Shown here piece by piece: positions 5,048 to 7,092 of a DNA stretch of 7,092 bases. This stretch comes from Deltaproteobacteria bacterium (GTDB lineage Bacteria; Desulfobacterota; SM23-61): contig JACRCA010000323.1 of NCBI GenBank assembly GCA_016234425.1, positions 1 through 7,092 on the forward strand, given 5' to 3'. The position numbers and the translations under genes are program-made. The notes below the pieces were generated by a model. It searched no databases. It saw only the letters and a list, made by a program, of their open reading frames with translations, and was not told where the DNA came from. Positions within the stretch are counted from its first letter, which is position 1, and each line of letters opens with the position of its first letter.

Positions 5048-6077
5048 TCACAAAAAATCTCAGGGTGTTCGCCATTACCTCTAAGTTGAAATCCCAAAAT
5101 AAGGAGGATTCAACCACCCCAGAATCTACACAAGAGGAGCAGGATTCGGCTTTCTTCTGTACCCGTTTTAGCTGAAGGGATTCAAGAATGGAGGATAATT
5201 TTTGCTGATACACATTGCCAAGAGGATGGGCTCGATCCAAGCAATTGGTGACCATCCCATCTGGTTCCACCCGGATGCAAATCTTCGGGGCATGACAGCG
5301 ATAGCTAACATTTCCTCCCTGAAATAAGCGCAAGTAACTTTCTGAATTGTTAATAGAGGGGTGATCCTTCTTTAATCGTTGAACTAAACCAAAAATTTGT
5401 TTTTCCCTTTCCAGGGGAAGTCGTAAAGCCACCACCGTCTGCCCTTCCTTACGGGGAAACTCCACTAATCCTTGATTCACTGATTCAAAAGTAATGGCGG
5501 TAGAAAGATCTTCTGCTAAATGGACAAGTTCTCCTACATAAGGATAGTTTAACTGGCTGATGACCGAATTAATGAACACTTTCAGGCGGGGATTTTCATA
5601 TTTTACCTGCCGGACACCCAGCATGATGTTTTTATACATTCCTTCCACGCCACGCAATCGATCATGTTCTTCATTGGGGATGTCGATAGAAACGATTAGA
5701 AAGCCCAGATGCCGAGCCAGGAGGTGGGCATATTGGGGCAGTAAGTAGCCATTGGTGATTAAACCAGTTACGAATCCCAAATTTTGGCAAGCTCGGAGAA
5801 TTTCGAATATATCTCCCCGTAGCAAGGGTTCGCCACCCCAGAAGGTAGTGGAAACAAACCCTAACTTTTTGGCCTGATGATAAAAATCGATCACTTTGGC
5901 AGTATCGTTCTCTTCCGGAGAGTCCCCTCGCCATAAACAGGTGGGACATTTGGCGAAACAACGGGTGGTAATTAAATGGGAGATAAAAAAAGGCCTTTTG
6001 ATAATAAATCTTGATCGGATGACTGTTTTCAGCCCGCCTAAGAATGACCAGGCCCGGTGTAATTTTTCAGCATTCAT
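5043..6077 (-). CDS. Radical SAM protein with SPASM-like C-terminal cysteine cluster
   Basis: Complete, 344 residues, ATG at 6077-6075. The radical SAM motif CFAKCPTC (Cys40, 44, 47; CX3CX2C) would bind the catalytic [4Fe-4S] cluster; the SAM-binding GGEP is at 81-84, and ITNG (107-110) and a SIDIP strand (130-134) follow as in the TIM-barrel core. The C-terminal part has Cys261, 267, 279, 313 and 316, including CIRVEPDGMVTNC, a SPASM/twitch-like arrangement for auxiliary clusters. SPASM enzymes include peptide modifiers (PqqE, MftC, anaerobic sulfatase maturases) but also others, so the substrate is unknown. The Shine-Dalgarno is weak (GCGGGGAT, within 6093-6080) and overlaps a 26-codon ORF whose stop touches this ATG. 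A ferredoxin gene lies upstream and could supply electrons (inference). A 29-bp stretch (5131-5159) recurs at 3527-3555. Confidence 0.9.
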   Translation of the reverse strand: MNAEKLHRAWSFLGGLKTVIRSRFIIKRPFFISHLITTRCFAKCPTCLWRGDSPEENDTAKVIDFYHQAKKLGFVSTTFWGGEPLLRGDIFEILRACQNLGFVTGLITNGYLLPQYAHLLARHLGFLIVSIDIPNEEHDRLRGVEGMYKNIMLGVRQVKYENPRLKVFINSVISQLNYPYVGELVHLAEDLSTAITFESVNQGLVEFPRKEGQTVVALRLPLEREKQIFGLVQRLKKDHPSINNSESYLRLFQGGNVSYRCHAPKICIRVEPDGMVTNCLDRAHPLGNVYQQKLSSILESLQLKRVQKKAESCSSCVDSGVVESSLFWDFNLEVMANTLRFFVK

Positions 6078-6158
6078 TTAAATCCCCGCCAAAGGCCAAT
6101 TCCATAAAAACATTTTAGCACATTCTTTCAGGGCATCCATGCCAGGGCAGATATGCAC
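6078..6158 (-). CDS. Candidate 26-residue ORF directly abutting the radical SAM gene
   Basis: Read on the minus strand from GTG 6158-6156, the frame runs 26 codons to TAA at 6080-6078, and the ATG of the radical SAM gene is the very next codon (TAAATG). The peptide contains two Cys, two Trp and a Phe; segments are ICPGMDALKECAK and FLWNWPLAG. A GGAG lies only 2 bases before the GTG, too close for a good site, and the internal ATG at residue 7 has none, so translation is uncertain. It could be a precursor peptide for the radical SAM enzyme, a coupling leader, the tail of a lost gene, or chance. No family is recognised. Confidence 0.3.
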   Translation of the reverse strand: MHICPGMDALKECAKMFLWNWPLAGI

Positions 6159-6199
6159 CTCTCCATCTCGCTACATCTTTGCAGCCCTATTTTTCTGCT

Positions 6200-6370
6200 T
6201 TACTCCCCCTCAATGGCCCGGGCAGGGCAGACGTCTGAACATGTGCCGCAATCTGTGCAAAGATCGGGATCAATCCGAGGTTTTCTTTCTCCGGAGGTAA
6301 TAGCCTCGAGCGGGCAAACGGTAAGGCAATCCCCGCAATTCGTGCAACGATCTGTGATTCGATAAGCCAT
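6200..6370 (-). CDS. Clostridial-type 2[4Fe-4S] ferredoxin
   Basis: Start chosen at ATG 6370-6368, giving 56 residues, the usual length for the family. Two complete motifs are seen: Cys9/12/15/19 followed by Pro20 and Cys38/41/44/48 followed by Pro49, each CX2CX2CX3CP, with the inter-motif IDPDLC typical of these proteins. The frame remains open upstream to 6481, but those extra 37 codons come from the AATTCCGC repeat patch and resemble no ferredoxin, so the longer start is rejected. No clear Shine-Dalgarno precedes 6370, which is odd for a ferredoxin and fits a rearranged upstream region. Function: small cytoplasmic low-potential electron carrier. It sits between a truncated acyl-CoA dehydrogenase and a radical SAM gene on the same strand and could reduce the latter (inference). 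It may also serve unrelated pathways. Confidence 0.9.
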   Translation of the reverse strand: MAYRITDRCTNCGDCLTVCPLEAITSGERKPRIDPDLCTDCGTCSDVCPARAIEGE

Positions 6371-6383
6371 ATCAATCAATTTT

Positions 6384-6467
6384 GGATTGCGGAATTCGGT
6401 TTGCGGAATTTGAACATTCAATAAAGACAATCCGCAATTCGCAATCCCCACTCTACATTCCGAATTC
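6384..6467. repeat. AATTCCGC-type repeat patch with imperfect dyad symmetry
   Basis: ggattgcggaatt at 6384-6396 is mirrored by aattcgcaatcc at 6436-6447 (one base shorter), ATTGCGGA at 6386-6393 also pairs with TCCGCAAT at 6431-6438, and GAATTCGG at 6392-6399 pairs with CCGAATTC at 6460-6467. Related units (TTGCGGAATT, 6401-6410) lie between them. The patch begins inside the last codons of the acyl-CoA dehydrogenase frame and ends just before the ferredoxin start. Confidence 0.65.
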
Positions 6468-7092
6468 AGAAGTTTCTCCACATATCTTCATCTGTGTAGA
6501 TTTTCTCTTTCTGGGCGTCGATGCCCATGGCGTCCATTTCGACATTGCGCCGGTCGCTGTAGCGAATGGCGATCTCCAAAGCCGCTCGGCCTCCCCCGAC
6601 GGAAGCGGCACCTGAAGTAAGGCGCTCCGGGATCATCATACGGTCGAAGATTATAGCCCCATCCCCCAGCTTTCCCACAAGGTTTTCCTTGGGCACCCGA
6701 CAGTTGCGAAAGACCAGTCTCCCCACGCCTGTGCCGCGACACCCTAAAAGGCCGTAAACATGTTCCACCTCTACCCCTGGGCCTTTGTCAACGATAAACA
6801 CCGATATTCGCTCGTGAGTAGGCGCTTTGGGGTTGGTGTTGCAGTATACGGCAAAGAAGTCTGCGGCTTCTGCTCCCACGACAAAACGTTTCTGACCGTT
6901 TAGAATGAAGAAATCTCCATCAGGAACCGCTCGGGTAGTAGCCCCGAAGAAATCAGAGCCCCCCCTCGCCTCAGTAAGAGCTTCTTCCGGAATTTTCGTG
7001 TCGGTGACCATGGGTTTCAGGTAGCGCTCTTTCTGATCTTCTGTGCCAAAGGTATTGATGGCCTCGCCAACGATGGAAGTCATCACGAAGGC
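6466..7092 (-). pseudogene. Acyl-CoA dehydrogenase, C-terminally truncated (N-terminus beyond window)
   Basis: The frame is open to the right edge, giving 208 visible residues and a TGA at 6468-6466. Seen: FGTEDQKERYLKPM, the middle-domain motif EALTEARGGSDFFG (canonical families have TEPGxGSD; Pro is replaced), GQKRFVVGAEAADFFAVY, and MMIPERLTSGAASVGGGRAALEIAIRYSDRR, which starts the C-terminal helical domain. The protein then stops about 18 residues later, where homologues continue for roughly another 120-130 residues that hold the RxFGxxI segment, the GGxGY/FAD-binding loop and, in many members, the catalytic Glu. No continuation is found in other frames before the ferredoxin gene. Family role: FAD enzyme oxidising an acyl-CoA with ETF as acceptor; the substrate is unknown. 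Without the helical domain, activity is unlikely. The break coincides with the AATTCCGC repeat patch. Confidence 0.8.

Noticed and set aside
6371..6481. Extended ferredoxin starting at 6481
   Set aside because: The 37 extra codons derive from the repeat patch and overlap the end of the acyl-CoA dehydrogenase; ferredoxins of this type start a few residues before the first Cys.
6488..6742. Second minus-strand frame inside the acyl-CoA dehydrogenase as a frameshifted continuation
   Set aside because: It lies upstream of the break, in parallel with the intact frame, and lacks any C-terminal-domain motif.
1..7092. CRISPR array, tRNA, rRNA, complete insertion sequence, or phage defence system
   Set aside because: No regularly spaced direct repeats, no tRNA-like TpsiC/anticodon pattern, no transposase and no recognisable defence genes were found by reading both strands.

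Overview
The window looks like a piece of a strictly anaerobic bacterial chromosome. The best guess is Desulfobacterota or a related syntrophic or sulfate-reducing lineage. This rests on gene content: a ferredoxin-rich NuoF/HydB-type diaphorase, a HoxU/NuoG-type iron-sulfur adaptor, a clostridial-type 2[4Fe-4S] ferredoxin, an acyl-CoA dehydrogenase, a radical SAM/SPASM protein and a DUF3014 membrane protein. The short intergenic repeat families fit, but the taxonomy is inference and no marker gene is present.

Left part (1-2195, + strand): the 3' two thirds or so of a NuoF/HydB-like NADH-binding subunit, then, after 167 bp holding a CACAGAG-type inverted repeat, a complete 237-residue HoxU-like iron-sulfur protein. 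A strong intrinsic terminator at 2165-2195 closes the unit. Together the two proteins would pass electrons between NAD(P)H, FMN and a chain of [2Fe-2S]/[4Fe-4S] clusters. No catalytic partner (hydrogenase, formate dehydrogenase, Hdr) is visible on this side.

Middle part (2196-4026): sparse. One small minus-strand gene (2495-2761) with an excellent Shine-Dalgarno and a probable terminator, one possible 26-residue micro-ORF, and more than 1.1 kb (2774-3888) in which I see hairpins and open-frame fragments but no gene I can defend. It looks like decayed sequence. A near-consensus sigma70-type promoter at 3889-3917 then drives a single-pass membrane protein of the DUF3014 family (4027-4860).

Right part (4861-7092, minus strand, read from the right edge leftwards): an acyl-CoA dehydrogenase entering from the right edge that stops without its C-terminal helical domain, an AATTCCGC-type repeat patch exactly at the break, a 56-residue ferredoxin, a possible 26-residue ORF whose stop codon directly abuts the next start, and a 344-residue radical SAM protein with a SPASM-like cysteine-rich tail. 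The ferredoxin could supply electrons to the radical SAM enzyme, but the acyl-CoA dehydrogenase is probably a remnant.

No CRISPR array, tRNA, rRNA, complete transposase or recognisable defence system was found. The most interesting leads are the micro-ORF coupled to the radical SAM gene, the HoxU-like protein that lacks the usual His-Cys cluster motif but carries an extra CX2C-X26-CX2C tail, and a 29-bp near-identical segment shared by the radical SAM gene and the gene desert.
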